Source of the DNA: Prunus persica
Lineage: Eukaryota; Streptophyta; Magnoliopsida; Rosales; Rosaceae
Length of the DNA stretch: 64,000 nt
Assembly (NCBI RefSeq): GCF_000346465.2
Contig: NC_034014.1
Location: 16,316,911-16,380,910 of the forward strand
Direction: 5' to 3'
Positions 1-13,543 of this stretch are shown piece after piece. A program made the translations under genes and the position numbers. Each line of letters starts with the position of its first letter. Position 1 is the stretch's first letter. The notes under the pieces are model-generated. The model did not search any database. It was not told where the DNA came from and was given only the letters and a program-made list of their open reading frames with translations.

Positions 1-3000
1 CAAATGAGTCGTCCCCCCAATTATTATGATGTTCCCCCAAGTTTTGGACCCAATCCGATATCGATCGGTCCACGAAATTTGACAATTCAGGTTCGTACGA
101 AGTTCGGTCTGAAATGGAGTGGTTGGTGTATTGTATAGTTTTAGAGATTGGATTTCACTCAAAACCCACCAAATGACTCCTCCCACAATATTACGATGTT
201 CCCCAAGTTTTGGACTCAATCCGATATCGATCGGTCCACGAAATTTGACAATTCAGGTTCGTACCAAGTTCGTTCTGAAATGGAGTGGTTGGTGTATTAT
301 ATAGTTCTAGGGATTGTATTTCACTCAAAACCCACCAAATGCCTCCTCCAACAATATTATGATGTTTCCCAAGTTTTGGTCTCAATCCGATATCGATTAG
401 TCCTTGAAATCGGCCAATTCAGGTTTGTACGAAGTTCGTTCTGAAATGAGGTGATTGGTGTATTGTATAGTTCTAGAGATTGGGTTTCACTCAAAACCCA
501 CCAAATGACTCCTCCCACAATATTATGATGTTTCCCAAGTTTTGGTCTCAATCCGATATCGATTAGTCCTTGAAATCGGCCAATTCAGGTTTGTACGAAG
601 TTCGTTCTGAAATGAGGTGATTGGTGTATTGTATAGTTCTAGAGATTGGGTTTCACTCAAAACCCACCAAATGACTCCTCCCACAATATTATGATGTTCC
701 CCAAGTTTTGGACTCAATCCGATATCGATTGGGGCTTGAAATCGGACAATTCAGGTTCGTACGTAGTTCGTTCTGAAATGAAGTGGTTGGTGTATTGTAT
801 AGTTCTAGGAATTGTATTTCAATCAAATCCCACCAAATGGCACCTCCCACAGTGTTATGATGTTCCCCAAATTTTGGACTCAATCGTGATATCGATTGGT
901 CCTTGAAATCGGAAAATTCATGTTCTTACGATGTTCGTTCTGAAATGGGGTGGTTGGTGTATTGTATAGTTCTAGAGATTGGATGTCACTCAAAACCCGC
1001 CAAATGACTCCTCCCACAATATTTTGATTTTCCCCAAGTTCTGGACTCAATCCGATATCGATTGGTCCTTGAAATCGAAAAATTAAGGATCGTACGAAGT
1101 TCGTTCTGAAATGGGGTGGTTCGATTTCACTCAAAACCCACCAAATGACTACTCCCACAATATTATGATGTTCCCCATGTGTTGGACTCAAGCTGATATC
1201 GATTGGTCCACGAAATTTGACAATTCAGGTTCGTTCAAAGTTCCTTATGAAATGGAGTGGTGGATGTATTGCATAGTTCTAGGGATTGGATTTCACTCAA
1301 AACAAATCAAACGATTCCTCCCACGATATTATGATGTTCCCCAAGTTTTGGACTCAATCCGATATCGATTGGTCCACGAAATTTGACAATTCATGTTCGT
1401 ACGAAGTTCGTTCTGAAATGGAGTGGTTGGTTTATTGTATAGTTCTAGGGATTGGATTTCACTCAAAAGCCACCAAATGACAACTCCACAATATTATGAT
1501 GTTCCCCAAGTTTTGGACTCAAGCCGACATCGATTGTTCCAGAACATTTGACAATTCTGGTTCGTACGAAGTTCGTTTGGAAATGGAGTGGTTGGTGTAT
1601 TCTATAGTTCTAGGGATTCGATTTCACTCAAAACCCACCAAATGACTCCTCCCACAATATTATGATGTTCCCCAGGTTTTGGACTCAATCGGATATCGAT
1701 TGGTCCACGAAATTTCACAATTCAGGTTCGTACGAAGTTCGTTCTGAAATGGGGTGGTTGGTGTATTGTATAGTTCTCGGGATTGGATTTCACTCAAAAC
1801 CCACCAAATGACTCCTCCCACAATATTATGATGTTCCCCAGGTTTTGGACTCAATCCGATATCGATTGGTCCACGAAATTTGACAATTCAGGTTCGTACG
1901 AAGTTCGTTCGGAAATGGAGTGGTTGGTGTATTGTATAGTTCTAGGGATTGAATTTCACTCAAAACCCACCAAATGACTCCTCCCACAATATTATGATGT
2001 TCCCCAAGTGTTGGACATAATCCGATATCGATTGGTCAATGAAATCGGACAATTCATGTTCGTACAAAGTTCGTTCTAAAATGGAGTGGTTGGTGTATTG
2101 TATAGTTCTAGGAGTTGGATTTCACTCAAAACCCACCAAATGACTCCTCCCACAATATTATGATGTTCCCCAAGTTTTGGACTCAATCCGATATCGATTG
2201 GTCATTGAAATCGGACAATTCAGGTTCGTACGAAGTTCATTCTGAAATGGAGTGGTTGGTGTATTGTATAGTTCTACAAATTGGATTTCACTCAAAACCC
2301 ACCAAATGACTCCTCTCACAATATTATGATGTTCCCCAAGTTTTGGAAACAATCCGATATCGATTGGTCAATGAAATCGGACAATTCTTGTTCATACGAA
2401 GTTCGTTCTAAAATGGAGTGGTTGGTGTATTGTATAGTTCTAGGTGTTGGATTTGACTCAAAACCCACCAAATGACTCCTCCCACAATATTATGATGCTC
2501 CCCAAGTTTTGGACTCAATCCGATTTCGATTGGTCCTTGAAATCGGACAATTCAGGTTCGTACGAAGTTCGTTCTGAAATGGGGTGGTTGGTGTATTGTA
2601 TAGTTCTAGAGATTGGATTTCACTCCAAGCCCACCAAATGACTCCTCCCACAATATTATGATGTTCCACAGGTTTTGGACTCAATCCGATATCGATTGGT
2701 CCTTGAAATCGGAGAATTCAGGTTCGTACGAAGTTCGTTCTGAAATGGGGTGGTTAGTGTATTGTATAGTTCTAGAGATTGGATTTCACTCAAAACCCAC
2801 CAAATGACTCCTCCCACAATATTATGATGTTCCCCAAGTTTTGGACTCAATCCGATATCGATTGGTCCACGGAATTTGACAATTCAGGTTCGTACGAAGT
2901 TCGTTCTAAAATGGAGGGGTTGGTGTATTCTATAGTTCTAGAGATTGGATTTCACTCAAACCCAACAAATGGCTCCTCCCCCAATATTATGATGTTCCCC

Positions 3001-6000
3001 AAGTTTTGGACTCAATCCGATATCGATTGGTCCACGAAATTTGACAATTCAGGTTCTTTCAAAGTTCCTTATAAAATGGAGTGGTAGATGTATTGTATAG
3101 TTCTAGGGATTGGATTTCACTCAAAACCCACCAAACGACTCCTCCCACAATATTATGATGTTCCCCAAGTTTTGGACTCAACCCAATATTGATTGGTCCA
3201 TGAAATCGGACAATTCAGGTTCGCAGGAAGTTCATTCTGAAATAGAGTATTTGGTGTGTTGAGTTGTTTTAGCCGTTGGATTGCACTCAAAACTCATAAA
3301 CTGACTCCTCCCACAACATTATGATGTTCCCCAAGTTTTGGACTCAATCCGATATCAATTGGTCCCGGAAATCAGACAATCCAGGTTTGTACGAAGTTCG
3401 TTATAAAATGTAGTGGTTGGTGCATTGTATAGTTCCAGCGGTTGGATTTCATTCAAAACCCACCAAATGACTCCACCCACAATATTATGATGTTCCCCAA
3501 GTTTTGGACACAATCCGATATCGATTGTCAATGAAATAGGACAATTCAAGTTTGTACGAAGTTCGTCCAAAAATGGAGTGGTTGGTGTATTGTATAGTTC
3601 TAGAGATTGGATTTCACTCAAAATCCACCAAATGGCTCCTTCCACAATATTGTGGTGTTCCCCAAGATTTGGACTCAATCCGATATCGATTGGTCCTTGA
3701 AATCAGACAATTCAGGTTCGTACGAAGTTCGTTCAGAAATGGGGTGGTTGGTGTATTGTATAGTTCTAGAGATTGGATTTCACTCCAAGCCCACCAAATG
3801 ACTCCTCCCACAATATTACGGTGTTCCACAAGTTTTGGACTCAATCCGATATCGATTGGTCCTTGAAATCGGACAATTCAGGTTCGTACGAAGTTCGTTC
3901 TGAAATGGGGTGGTTGGTTTATTGTATAGTTCTAGAGATTGGATTTCACTCAAAGCCCACCATGACTCCTCCGACAATATTATGATGTTCCCCAGGTTTT
4001 GGACTCAATCCGATATCGATTGGTGCACGAAATTTGATAATTCATGTTCGTACGAAGTTCGTTCTAAAATGGAGTGGTTGGTGTATTGTATAGTTCTCAG
4101 GATTGGATTTCACTCAAAATCCACCAAATGACTCCTCCCACAATATTATGATGTTCCCCAATTTATGGACACAATCCGATATCGATTGGTCAATGAAATC
4201 GGACAATTCAAGTTCGTATGAAGTTCGTTCTGAAATGGAGTGGTTGGTTTATTGTATAGTTCTAGGGGTTGGATTTCACTCAAAAGCCACCAAATGACAA
4301 CTCCACAATATTGTGATGTTCCCCAAGTTTTTTACTCAATCCGACATCGATTGTTCCAGGAAATTTGACAATTCAGGTTCGTACGAAGTTCGTTCGAAAA
4401 TGGAGTGGTTAGTGTATTCTATAGTTCTAGGGATTGATTTTCACTCAAAACCCACCAAATGACTCCTCCCACAATATTATGATGTTCCCCAGGTTTTGAC
4501 TCAATCCGATATCGATTGGTCCACGAAATTTGACAATTCAGGTTTGTACGAAGTTCGTTCTAAAATGGGGTGGTTAGTGTATTGTATAGTTCTCGGGATT
4601 GGATTTCACTCAAAACCCACCAAATGACTCCTCCCACAATATTATGATGTTCCCCAAGTTTTGGACTCAATCCGATATTCGATTGTTCCACGAAATTTGA
4701 CAATTTAGGTTCGTACGAAGTTCGTTCGAAAATGGAGTGATTGGTGTATTGTATAGTTCTGGGGATTTAATTTCACTCAAAACCCACCAAATGACTCCAC
4801 CCACAATATTATGATGTTCCCCAAGTTTTGGACTCAATCCGATATTGATTGTTCCACGAAATTTGACATTTCAGGTTCGTACGAAGTTCATTCTGAAATG
4901 GAGTGGTTGGTGTATTGTATAGTTCTAGAGATTGGATTTCACTCAAAACCCACCAAATGACTCCTCCCACAATATTATGATGTTCCCCAAGTTTTGGATT
5001 CAATCCGATATCGATTAGTCCACGAAATTTGAACATTCAGGTTCCTACGAAGTTTGTTTTGAAATGGAGTGGTTGGTGTATTGTATAGTTCTAGGGATTG
5101 GATTTCACTCAAAACCCACCAAATGACTCCTGCCACAATATTATGATGTTGCCCCAGTGTTGGACTCAAACCGATATCGATTGGTCCTTGAAATCAGACA
5201 ATTCCGGTTCGTACGAAGTTCGTTCTGAAATGGGCTGGTTGGCGTATTGTATACTTCTAGAGATTGGATCTCACTCAAAACCCACCAAATGACACCTCCC
5301 ACAATATTTTGATGTCCCCCAAGTTTTGGACTCACTCCGATATCCATTGGTCCTTGAAATCGGACAACTCAGGTTCGTACGAAGTTCATTCTAAAATGGG
5401 GTGGTTGGTGTATTGTATAGTTCTGGAGATTGGATTTCACTCAAAACCCACCAAATGACTCCTCCCACAATATTACGTTGTTCCCCAAGTTTTGGACTCA
5501 ATCCGATATCGATTGGTCCTTCAAATCGGACAACTCAAGTTCGTACGAAGTTCGTTCTGAAATGGGGTGGTTGGTGTATTGTATAGTTCTAGGGATTGGA
5601 TCTCACTCAAAACCCACCGAATGACTCCTCCCACAATATTTTGATGCCCCCAAGTTTTGGACTCAATCCGATATCGATTGGTCCTTGAAATTTGACAATT
5701 CAGGTTCGTACAAAGTTCGTTCTGAAATGGGGTGATTGGTGTATTGTATAGTTCTAGAGATTGGATTTCACTCAAAACCCACCAAATGACTCCTCCCACA
5801 ATATTACGATGTTCCCCAGGTTTTGGACTCAATCTCATATCGATTGGTCCACGAAATTTAACAATTCTGGTTCGTACGATGTTCGTTCTGAAATGGAGTG
5901 GTTAGTGTATTGTATAGTTCTCGGGATTGGATTTCACTCAAAACCCACCAAATGACTCCTCCCACAATATTTTGATGTTCCCCAAGTTTTGGACTCAATC

Positions 6001-6826
6001 CGATATCGATTGGGCCTTGAAATTGGACAATTCAAGTTCGTACGAAGTTCCTTCTGAAATTGGGTGGTTGGGGTATTAGGGATTGGATTTCCTTCAAAAC
6101 CCACCAAATGACTCCTCCCACAATATTATGATGTTCCCCAAGTTTTAGACTCAATCCGATATCGATTGGTCCTTGAAATCTGACAATTCAGGTTCGTACG
6201 AAGTTCGTTCTGAAATGAGGTGGTTGGTGTGTTGTAAAGTTCTAGGGATTGGATCTCACTCAAAACCCACCGAATGACTCCTCCCACAATATTTTGATGT
6301 CCCCCAAGTTTTGGACTCAATCCGATATCGATTGGTCCTTGAAATCGGACAATTCAGGTTCGTACGAAGTTCGTTCTGAAATGGGGTGGTTGGTGTATTG
6401 TATAGTTCTAGTGATTGGATTTCACTCAAAGCCCACCAAATGACTCCTCCCACAATATTATGATGTTCCACAAGTTTTGGACTCAATCCCATATCAATTT
6501 GTCCTTGAAATCGGACAATTCAGGTTTGTACGAAGTTCGTTCTGAAATGAGGTGGTTGGTGTGTTGTAAAGTTCTAGGGATTGGATCTCACTCAAAACCC
6601 ACCGAATGACTCCTCCCACAATATTTTGATGTCCCCCAAGTTTTGGACTCAATCCGATATTGATTGGTCCTTGAAATTGGACAATTCAGGTTCGTACGAA
6701 GGTCGTTCTGAAATGGGGTGGTTGGTGTATTGTATAGTTCTAGAGATTGGATTTCACTCATAACCCACCAAATGACTCCTCCCACAATATTATGACGTTC
6801 CCTAGGTTTTGGACTCAATCCGATAA
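1..6826 (+). repeat. 166-bp satellite array, block 1
   Basis: About 41 head-to-tail monomers with a 166-bp period; landmark motifs such as GGATTTCACTCAAAACCC recur every 166 bases. Each monomer contains the palindromes CGATATCG and TTCGTACGAA. Block 1 is mostly the subfamily with TAGTTCTAGAGATTGG and ACCCACCAAATGACTCCTCC. Two sub-variants alternate at the mid position, one reading CCACGAAATTTGACAATTC and the other CCTTGAAATCGGACAATTC. The array enters from outside the window and is cut at 6826 by an old minus-strand LTR. Because 166 is not a multiple of three, the roughly 64-residue open frames in it (most starting at TTG) shift frame each monomer and are not genes. A centromeric role is inferred from the array size and monomer length. 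Confidence 0.95.
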
Positions 6827-7897
6827 CTCTAGACTCTCTACCAAAAATTTTGGCAGAGTCTCCCCTGTAAATTGAACAAACCCAACAAAATTCAACCTGC
6901 ATAAAAATACATAATATAATTCCCACCAGCAGCATGTTTTCAAGTGAATAAACAGTTTACAACAAAGGCCTCCGGCCTCACAAATCAAACCCTAACAGGG
7001 GCGATAACAAAGCATGTCTAAGAAATTCAATTACAACAAAAAAACAGAGTTCAAAGGAAATAACATGAAGAAAGAATCCTGCAAAGGCTCAAGGCTCGGA
7101 AGCACACGATCCGGCTTTGCTGCGGAGCTTAGTGAACTACTAGCTGGGGGGCGCAAAACAGAAAATTGTGAGTGGACAAAAATAAAAATTCAGTTTAGTG
7201 TAAACCAACGTAATATAACCCTACCGTTTAGAAAACCATGCAAGAAATCCAAATGCATCCCAAAACCATCATAATCAAGCATATATATATATATAATCAA
7301 AATCAAATACTGGATGCCAAGTCCGAAATCCATAAAGAAAGCTTTACAAACCCACCATCCAAATCTTACAATCCCACAACTAAACTCTTGAAAGCGTACC
7401 CATTGACACGACCGGCAAGGAAGTATCCTCACCGAGAAACAAGAACGAATTAATAGCTATATATATAATTATATAATATAAGATATATATATAATATAAT
7501 ATAACCACACCTAGTTGTATCGGGGAAACAATCCAACCGGGGGATTGTTTGACTAGTCACCATGGCAGAGTCCCAATAAACAAATTCCTCAATTCACCAT
7601 GTGACTAGGGAACAAGCCGTCCAACTAGGGGACCAACTCTCAGCCAGCGCGTACCATCGATAGCCTCAAAGCCCGTACGTCTGTGACCCGTCCTACACGA
7701 GCAGACTACCCAATCAAGGGTCTACAGCAACATCCCATCAAGGATGCCCTGGGTTCCGACAATTCCAAGTATCTCAAGTTTCTGTATCCAAGTTCCAAAT
7801 CCGGGGAGTACATAGGGTACTGCTTATAGCACTTCGCACTGACATTCTATACTCATCACTTTCCACAATCTCATCTCAACAACCCAAGTACCCCACA
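6827..7897 (-). mobile_element. Decayed LTR of a Ty3/gypsy element, left half
   Basis: This stretch is homologous, in reverse orientation, to the 3' part of the intact chromovirus LTR. It contains counterparts of the motif read as GGCAGAGT near 6850, the short GCGCCCCC-type block with GTGAGTGGAC near 7150-7175, and later LTR sequence, but it is far more diverged. Its outer end is missing about 100 bp, so it joins the satellite without a recognisable TG/CA terminus. It is interrupted at 7897 by the young chromovirus, and its continuation lies at 17906-18770. An AT-rich microsatellite (TATATATA type) occupies about 7455-7504. No credible coding region is present; the small open frames here are chance. 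Confidence 0.75.
7893..7897. repeat. Left target-site duplication (CCACA)
   Basis: CCACA directly precedes the 5' LTR and is repeated directly after the 3' LTR at 17906-17910. This 5-bp duplication marks integrase-mediated insertion into the older LTR. Confidence 0.93.
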
Positions 7898-8158
7898 TGT
7901 AAAGACCCAAACCTAAAATTCACATGTAATTAGTAATTTATTATGCGGAAAGACAATTTTGCCCTTTGACTCACTTATGAACTCAATGTTGACTTTTTGA
8001 CCGAAAAGGAATTTGACAATTCCACATACACCGTTGCGTAGAGCACGACGACACGAGTTCATAGACACGAAGTAAGCTCGAATCGGAGTTTTAACGAAGA
8101 AAATACGATTAAAATATCATGAGGGGCAAAATGGTAATTAGAAAAATCAGATTTTTTT

Positions 8159-8164
8159 TATAAA
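8159..8164 (+). promoter_or_regulatory. Putative TATA box of the 5' LTR
   Basis: TATAAA follows a T run and lies directly upstream of a TC-rich leader, the usual arrangement of a plant Pol II core promoter. The same box is at 15594-15599 in the 3' LTR. The transcription start is inferred to lie within or just after the TC tract. Confidence 0.6.
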
Positions 8165-8170
8165 CCTCAG

Positions 8171-8172
<2 letters not shown>

Positions 8173-8210
<38 letters not shown>
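8173..8210 (+). repeat. (TC)n microsatellite in the 5' LTR
   Basis: A pure TC dinucleotide run. The matching run in the 3' LTR (about 15608-15656) is longer and followed by a short CCCTCTCCC variant. This accounts for most of the 10-bp length difference between the LTRs. Confidence 0.95.
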
Positions 8211-8212
<2 letters not shown>

Positions 8213-10463
8213 GTTGCCTTCCTCAGCCGTCACCTTCCAAGCACCATAACTTCCGCCACCGACCACCTATGCCCTTGCCGTCGGCGCCAATAGAACCAGC
8301 TCGGTTCCGTCTTCAAGCCCCGACCGCTCCCTGCTGCCAGCCGCCGCTGTAGTCGCCGGATTCCGTCCAAAAACGAGTCGGTTTTGTCAAAACTTCCAAC
8401 CGCTCGTTCTCCTTCAATTCTCAACCAAATCTTTCGAGTAAAGTATGGATTCTCATCTATTTTTTGTGCTCTAGCTGATGGTTGGATAGGTTTTTATCAA
8501 TTTTAGCCGTAGATTGCCCAGTTTGTAAATTGAAGTTTCAGCCGATTTTCGGCCTCTGTTTTCGGCCACTTCCAGTCACTTTTTGGGGTAGGTCCAAGAA
8601 CAAAAGTGACTCCAAATGGGGTGTTTTACCTAGGATAGGAGTTTGGAGTCCTGGTTCCGAGATTTTTCGACCACCCGAAATCGCTTAAGACACCCAAATC
8701 TGCCCGCGCGTGCTGGGGCGCATGGGAGAGGGTGGTGAAGTAATTCTGTACAGTTTTGTGACCCTGGTGTCGTCACGAGCGCGTAGGATTTCGCGGATCT
8801 CAATTCGGAGTCCGTTTGAGCCCTGAACGGATTTTTCATATCGCGCGATCTTTGGGTGCAGTGTCGCCAAATCGGTGGATCACACTGAATTTTGGATATG
8901 TCGGTCTACATGATTTCAGGATTGTGTAGGATTCGACGGATTGCGAATCGGAGTCCCGGATACTCCGAAATCGCGAACCCTAGGGCTAGGGTTTAGAAAT
9001 TATGCGATTACAGGATTGTGATCAATCCGACCGTCCGATTGACACCAATACCCTCGGGACATGTGTCCTAAATATATTGGACCTTTTAGCGGCATCCGGA
9101 TCATATTATACCCGTGGGGTTCCGGATTGACTTTTTGGACTTTAGCGCTTTTTGAGTCCCAAGATACCGCTAAACGATCCCACGTGGAAGGAAAGCTGTT
9201 GTGGGCATAGGGATCACTTTAAATTGACGCACGTACTTTTAGGAGCCGGGGGTAGGGTTTTTGTTTTTATTTAATACTGTATTGTATTAATAGAATATTA
9301 TGGTCATTGAATCAGGCACCCGGGCACCAGTTGACCCGCAGGAGGGACCTTCAAGAGGTCCAGCGAGCTCAGACTATCAGTGAGTGGACTCTTTGTTTTT
9401 ATAAATGAATTTAATCAGTTCAGTTTCAATTATAAGCTGTTTTATGCTGTTAAATATTTTATGTTACATGCTGCCGAGTGAAGTTTCCTTTTAAGAATAT
9501 AGGAAAAGATATTCTCGTTAATTATCAGATAAATGGCAGCAGAATTTTAAAGGTTACAGAAAGTTAATTATTCATAAGATTTTTCTTCAGAAACTTTATA
9601 TTTTCTTAAACCACCTTGTACCCAGTTATTACATGTTGCCTTCGGATTATATTTGTTGCCTTCGGTTTAGTCAGCATGCTTGACAGTTGCCCCACGAGTT
9701 CCTTGGTACTCGACCTCGTGTGGAGCGAGTAATGCGGATAAAGACGGACTACGGTTCCCTGAATCCTGCGAGTTGCGGCTCAGACTGACCTCGTGTTACT
9801 GAGACCTGCGAGTATGTGTCACCCATGGTGATGCAAGGAATTGACGGATATAAGGATTTGACGGAAATAAGGGTACACCTAGGTGATAGTTTTCAACTGT
9901 TTTCAAATGTATAGTTATATACATTCATGGATTTCAGAAATAAAGAAAATAAGCTAGTTTGTATAACTGTTTTTACAGTGGGGTTAGTATGTTCATATAG
10001 TATTTTCTAAACTTTGTTTGGGTCCACTCACCCTTCTTGTTGTTTTGCGCCCCCAGGCAGTAGACGTGCACAGGAATCCACCACCGGGCCACTTCCCATC
10101 TTCCGTGCCTTTCTTTGATGTAGGATTTGTATTTTGTACAAAGATTCACTCTTTTGTAAATTTTTAGTAGTCGCTCTGATGTTTTGCCCTAGACTGAGAT
10201 TTGAACTGTTAGAATGTCTTTAAACTAATGCTGGCAGTTGGTTGTATATATGTATACTTGTTGGCAGGTGAAAATGTTTTGGTATTGAGCCAATTACAAG
10301 GGAAACTCTGCCGGTTTTTCGGTAGAAGTCAACCTTGTTATTTTATCGTGTTTTTGTATAGAAGGGCAAAGAGGTCATTTGTGCCCGACATTTGCCAGGT
10401 ATCGGACACGCACAGGGTCTGGCTTGGATTCCAAAGTGGGATTTGGGTCGGGTCCTGTCAACT

Positions 10464-10475
10464 TGGTATCAGAGC
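10464..10475 (+). other. Primer-binding site (initiator tRNA-Met)
   Basis: TGGTATCAGAGC begins three bases after the 5' LTR. It is complementary to the 3' end of plant initiator tRNA-Met, the usual minus-strand primer of plant Ty3/gypsy elements. It is a primer site, not a tRNA gene. Confidence 0.93.
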
Positions 10476-10552
10476 ATTAGGTTTAATTTCCTGTAGACTT
10501 CGCACTTTGTGCATCCTCGTTTTCCTGAAAATCTGTTTCTTGTGACAGAAAG

Positions 10553-13543
10553 ATGGGCCCTAAACGTGGTGGTGTCCGTAGAGGGACTAGAGAGTCGTCC
10601 CGACAGAGGGGACAAGATCCCCAGCTCGGGCAGGAGGAAGTTCCTGTTCCTGCACCGGTACCTGAACCGGTAGAGCAATCTGTTGTTGGAGGTTCGTCGG
10701 GAGCCGTACCTGCTATGCCTCCTATGCAGGGAGATCCCCACTTTCAGCAGACCTTGGAGTTGCTGACGCAGGCTTTAGCCAGGACTGGGCAGCCCAGAGA
10801 TCCCTCCCTGGGATATGCTGATCAAGCGAAGAGGATAGGGGCCACTGACTTTGATGGTGATGGTACCCCAGCAGTAGCTGAGGAGTGGATTGAAAAGATG
10901 GAGCGGATCATGGAAGTCATGGCTGTTCCACAGCACAGTAGGGTTCCTTTGGCCACCTTCTTCTTGATCAAAAATGCCAGACATTGGTGGGATTCAGTCA
11001 AGAGGCGATACAGGGATCCTTTAGCTATTACATGGCAAGTCTTCAGAGCTGCATTTGACAGTCAGTATTACCCACAAGCGTACCAGAATTTGAAGATGCA
11101 AGAGTTTTTGCAGCTGGAACAGGGGATGATGACTGTATTAGAGTATGAGAAGAGGTTTCATGACCTGTCTAAGTATTGTCTTCCACTGGTGGAGGATGAA
11201 AATAAGAAGTGTCAGCTGTTCACTATGGGATTAAAGGCCTCTATCAGAGATATTGTGATCAGTCAGCGGTTGACCAATTTTGGTGATGTGGTGATGTCTG
11301 CCTCGCTGAATGAAAGCAGCCAGATGATGGCCAGACCACGGGGTGAACTTCGTAGGCAGCAGTTTGAAATAGGTGGTCCTAGCCAGGGATCATCTAAGAG
11401 AGGCAGTTACAGTTCGGGATCATCCAGTGGTTGCAGCTATGGAGGTTACCGACCTGGATTCAGCTCCAGCGGAGGTTCTAACCAAAGTAGCAGTTCTGGA
11501 AACCGCTCTGGGGGTAGTGCAAGAGGTGCTGGAAGACAGTTGCTGTCAGGATCTGGCAGGAGGAGTCGCCCCCAATGCGCTAGATGTGGTAGGTACCATT
11601 CTGGGCCTTGCCAGCAGGGTACTACTGGATGCTATTACTGTGGACAACCTGGACATTTTCGGAAGGATTGCCCGTTCCTGCAGACTAGAGAGACCACAGA
11701 TGCGCCAATTCCAGGGACAGTTATGCAGGGTCGATCACAGGAGATACCACCGTTTGTGGAGGCTTCGTCCAGTGGTGGTGCCCAGACCAGTGTGGCCAGT
11801 CGAGGTAGTAGTCAGCAGAGGGGACGTGGTGGACGTTCCAGAGCCACAGGCAGAGTATATAACATGTCCCAGCAGGAAGCACATGCATCGCCTGACGTAA
11901 TTACAGGTATTTTACCGGTCTTTGGCATTCCTGCTAGAGTTTTAATTGACCCTGGGGCTACGCACTCGTTTGTCACACCTAGTTTTGCCCATAATGCCAA
12001 CGTTCGACTTTCGGCTCTGCAGACTGAACTGGCGATCTCAGTACCTACAGGAGAGATTTTTAGGGTAGGTACCGTGTATCGCGATAGTACAGTGATGGTG
12101 GGAAATGTGTTTTTAGAAGCAGATTTAATTCCCTTGGGCATGGTTGACTTGGATGTCATCTTAGGGATGGATTGGTTAGCCAGACATCGTGCCTCTGTAG
12201 ATTGCTTCAGGAAAGAAGTTGTATTCCGTAGTCCCGGACGACCTGAAGTAATTTTTTATGGCGAACGCCGAGTGCTTCCATCTTGCCTCATTTCAGCTAT
12301 GACGACAAAACGGTTGCTGCGAAAAGGGTGCTCAGGATACATAGCACATGTCATTGATACCAGAGATAATGGGCTGCGATTGGAGGATATTCCAGTCATA
12401 CAGGACTTTCCAGATGTATTTCCTGAGGATCTTCCTGGATTACCTCCTCATCGGGAGATTGAGTTTGTTATTGAACTCGCTCCAGGAACAAATCCTATTT
12501 CGCAAGCACCATACAGAATGGCACCAGCAGAGTTGAGGGAGTTAAAGACGCAGTTACAGGAGCTGGTAGATAAGGGTTTCATCCGACCCAGTTTTTCTCC
12601 ATGGGGTGCTCCAGTTTTATTTGTTAAGAAAAAGGATGGCACCATGAGGTTATGCGTTGACTACAGACAGCTGAACAAGATCACAGTGCGGAATAGATAT
12701 CCCTTACCTCGCATTGATGACTTGTTTGATCAGCTGAAGGGTGCCAAGGTCTTTTCTAAGATTGACCTGAGGTCTGGATATCATCAGTTACGGGTTAGAG
12801 AAGAGGATGTGCCTAAAACTGCGTTTCGAACGAGGTACGGGCACTATGAGTTCCTGGTGATGCCATTTGGATTAACAAATGCGCCAGCTGCATTTATGGA
12901 CCTCATGAACAGAGTGTTTCGACGTTACTTGGATCGCTTTGTGATTGTGTTCATAGATGACATTCTGGTGTATTCAAAGAGTCAGAAGGCACATATGAAG
13001 CATTTAAACCTTGTGTTGAGGACTCTGAGAAGAAGACAACTGTATGCCAAATTCAGCAAGTGTCAATTTTGGTTAGATAGAGTGAGCTTCTTGGGACACG
13101 TGATCTCTGCAGAGGGCATTTATGTTGATCCTCAAAAGATTGAAGCAGTAGTCAATTGGCTACGACCAACCAGTGTTACTGAGATACGAAGCTTTCTGGG
13201 GTTAGCCGGGTATTACCGTCGCTTCGTGGAAGGGTTCTCCACCATAGCGGCACCTCTCACCTATTTGACACGGAAAGGAGTTAAGTTTGTGTGGTCAGAT
13301 AAGTGTGAAGAAAGTTTCATTGAACTCAAGACCAGGCTGACCACTGCTCCGGTTTTAGCACTTCCGGATGATAGTGGGAACTTCGTGATCTACAGTGATG
13401 CGTCTCAACAAGGACTTGGATGTGTGCTGATGCAGCATGGTAGGGTGATCGCTTATGCTTCTAGACAACTGAAGAAGCATGAGCTGAATTATCCTGTTCA
13501 TGATTTGGAACTTGCTGCAGTAGTTTTTGCCTTAAAGATTTGA
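10553..13543 (+). CDS. Chromovirus Gag-protease-RT-RNase H, ends at a premature TGA
   Basis: A 996-residue frame starting 78 bases after the primer site. Visible parts: a basic, Gln/Pro-rich N-terminus; a retrotransposon gag domain at about residues 100-260; a Ser/Gly-rich linker; a small Cys cluster [12 protein letters not shown] at about 341-352; and a CCHC zinc knuckle [14 protein letters not shown] at 360-373. The aspartic protease motif is DPGATHSF with Asp466; Pro in place of the usual Ser is common in plant chromoviruses. RT occupies about 660-840 with FIDDIL (Asp802, Asp803), and RNase H starts with YSDAS (Asp949). The frame stops at TGA 13541-13543, where relatives have tryptophan, and the same reading frame continues open to 15286. 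Gag and pol are therefore one frame with a single nonsense mutation. Confidence 0.93.
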   Translation: MGPKRGGVRRGTRESSRQRGQDPQLGQEEVPVPAPVPEPVEQSVVGGSSGAVPAMPPMQGDPHFQQTLELLTQALARTGQPRDPSLGYADQAKRIGATDFDGDGTPAVAEEWIEKMERIMEVMAVPQHSRVPLATFFLIKNARHWWDSVKRRYRDPLAITWQVFRAAFDSQYYPQAYQNLKMQEFLQLEQGMMTVLEYEKRFHDLSKYCLPLVEDENKKCQLFTMGLKASIRDIVISQRLTNFGDVVMSASLNESSQMMARPRGELRRQQFEIGGPSQGSSKRGSYSSGSSSGCSYGGYRPGFSSSGGSNQSSSSGNRSGGSARGAGRQLLSGSGRRSRPQCARCGRYHSGPCQQGTTGCYYCGQPGHFRKDCPFLQTRETTDAPIPGTVMQGRSQEIPPFVEASSSGGAQTSVASRGSSQQRGRGGRSRATGRVYNMSQQEAHASPDVITGILPVFGIPARVLIDPGATHSFVTPSFAHNANVRLSALQTELAISVPTGEIFRVGTVYRDSTVMVGNVFLEADLIPLGMVDLDVILGMDWLARHRASVDCFRKEVVFRSPGRPEVIFYGERRVLPSCLISAMTTKRLLRKGCSGYIAHVIDTRDNGLRLEDIPVIQDFPDVFPEDLPGLPPHREIEFVIELAPGTNPISQAPYRMAPAELRELKTQLQELVDKGFIRPSFSPWGAPVLFVKKKDGTMRLCVDYRQLNKITVRNRYPLPRIDDLFDQLKGAKVFSKIDLRSGYHQLRVREEDVPKTAFRTRYGHYEFLVMPFGLTNAPAAFMDLMNRVFRRYLDRFVIVFIDDILVYSKSQKAHMKHLNLVLRTLRRRQLYAKFSKCQFWLDRVSFLGHVISAEGIYVDPQKIEAVVNWLRPTSVTEIRSFLGLAGYYRRFVEGFSTIAAPLTYLTRKGVKFVWSDKCEESFIELKTRLTTAPVLALPDDSGNFVIYSDASQQGLGCVLMQHGRVIAYASRQLKKHELNYPVHDLELAAVVFALKI

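Larger units (their letters stand above)
7898..10460 (+). repeat. 5' LTR of the chromovirus
   Basis: A 2,563-bp direct repeat that matches 15333-17905 almost base for base. It starts TGTAAAGACCC and ends GGGTCCTGTCA. Going 5' to 3' it contains a TATA box (8159-8164), a TC microsatellite (8173-8210), a pyrimidine/GC-rich leader, and an AT-rich 3' half. It should act as promoter and 5' leader for the element. Its open frames (for example 8230-8424 and 8482-8688) recur in the 3' LTR, have no recognisable product, and are treated as noncoding. Confidence 0.95.

Noticed and set aside
1..6826. Dozens of open frames of about 64 residues on both strands of the satellite, with similar proteins
   Set aside because: They mostly start at TTG, overlap on both strands, shift frame every 166 bp and track the repeat itself; similarity comes from tandem duplication, not coding selection.
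7014..7453. Small open frames (7014-7274, 7238-7453 and the reverse strand)
   Set aside because: They lie inside the decayed LTR, have no recognisable domain and overlap each other.
8230..8870. LTR open frames, repeated at 15675-16358
   Set aside because: Identical positions in both LTRs, low complexity or GC-skewed, no domain; expected noncoding LTR leader.
10464..10475. Possible tRNA gene
   Set aside because: Only the short complement to a tRNA 3' end is present; it is the retroelement primer site.
11373..11900. 175-residue open frame overlapping gag
   Set aside because: Out-of-frame shadow of the zinc-knuckle and protease region of the real gag-pol frame.
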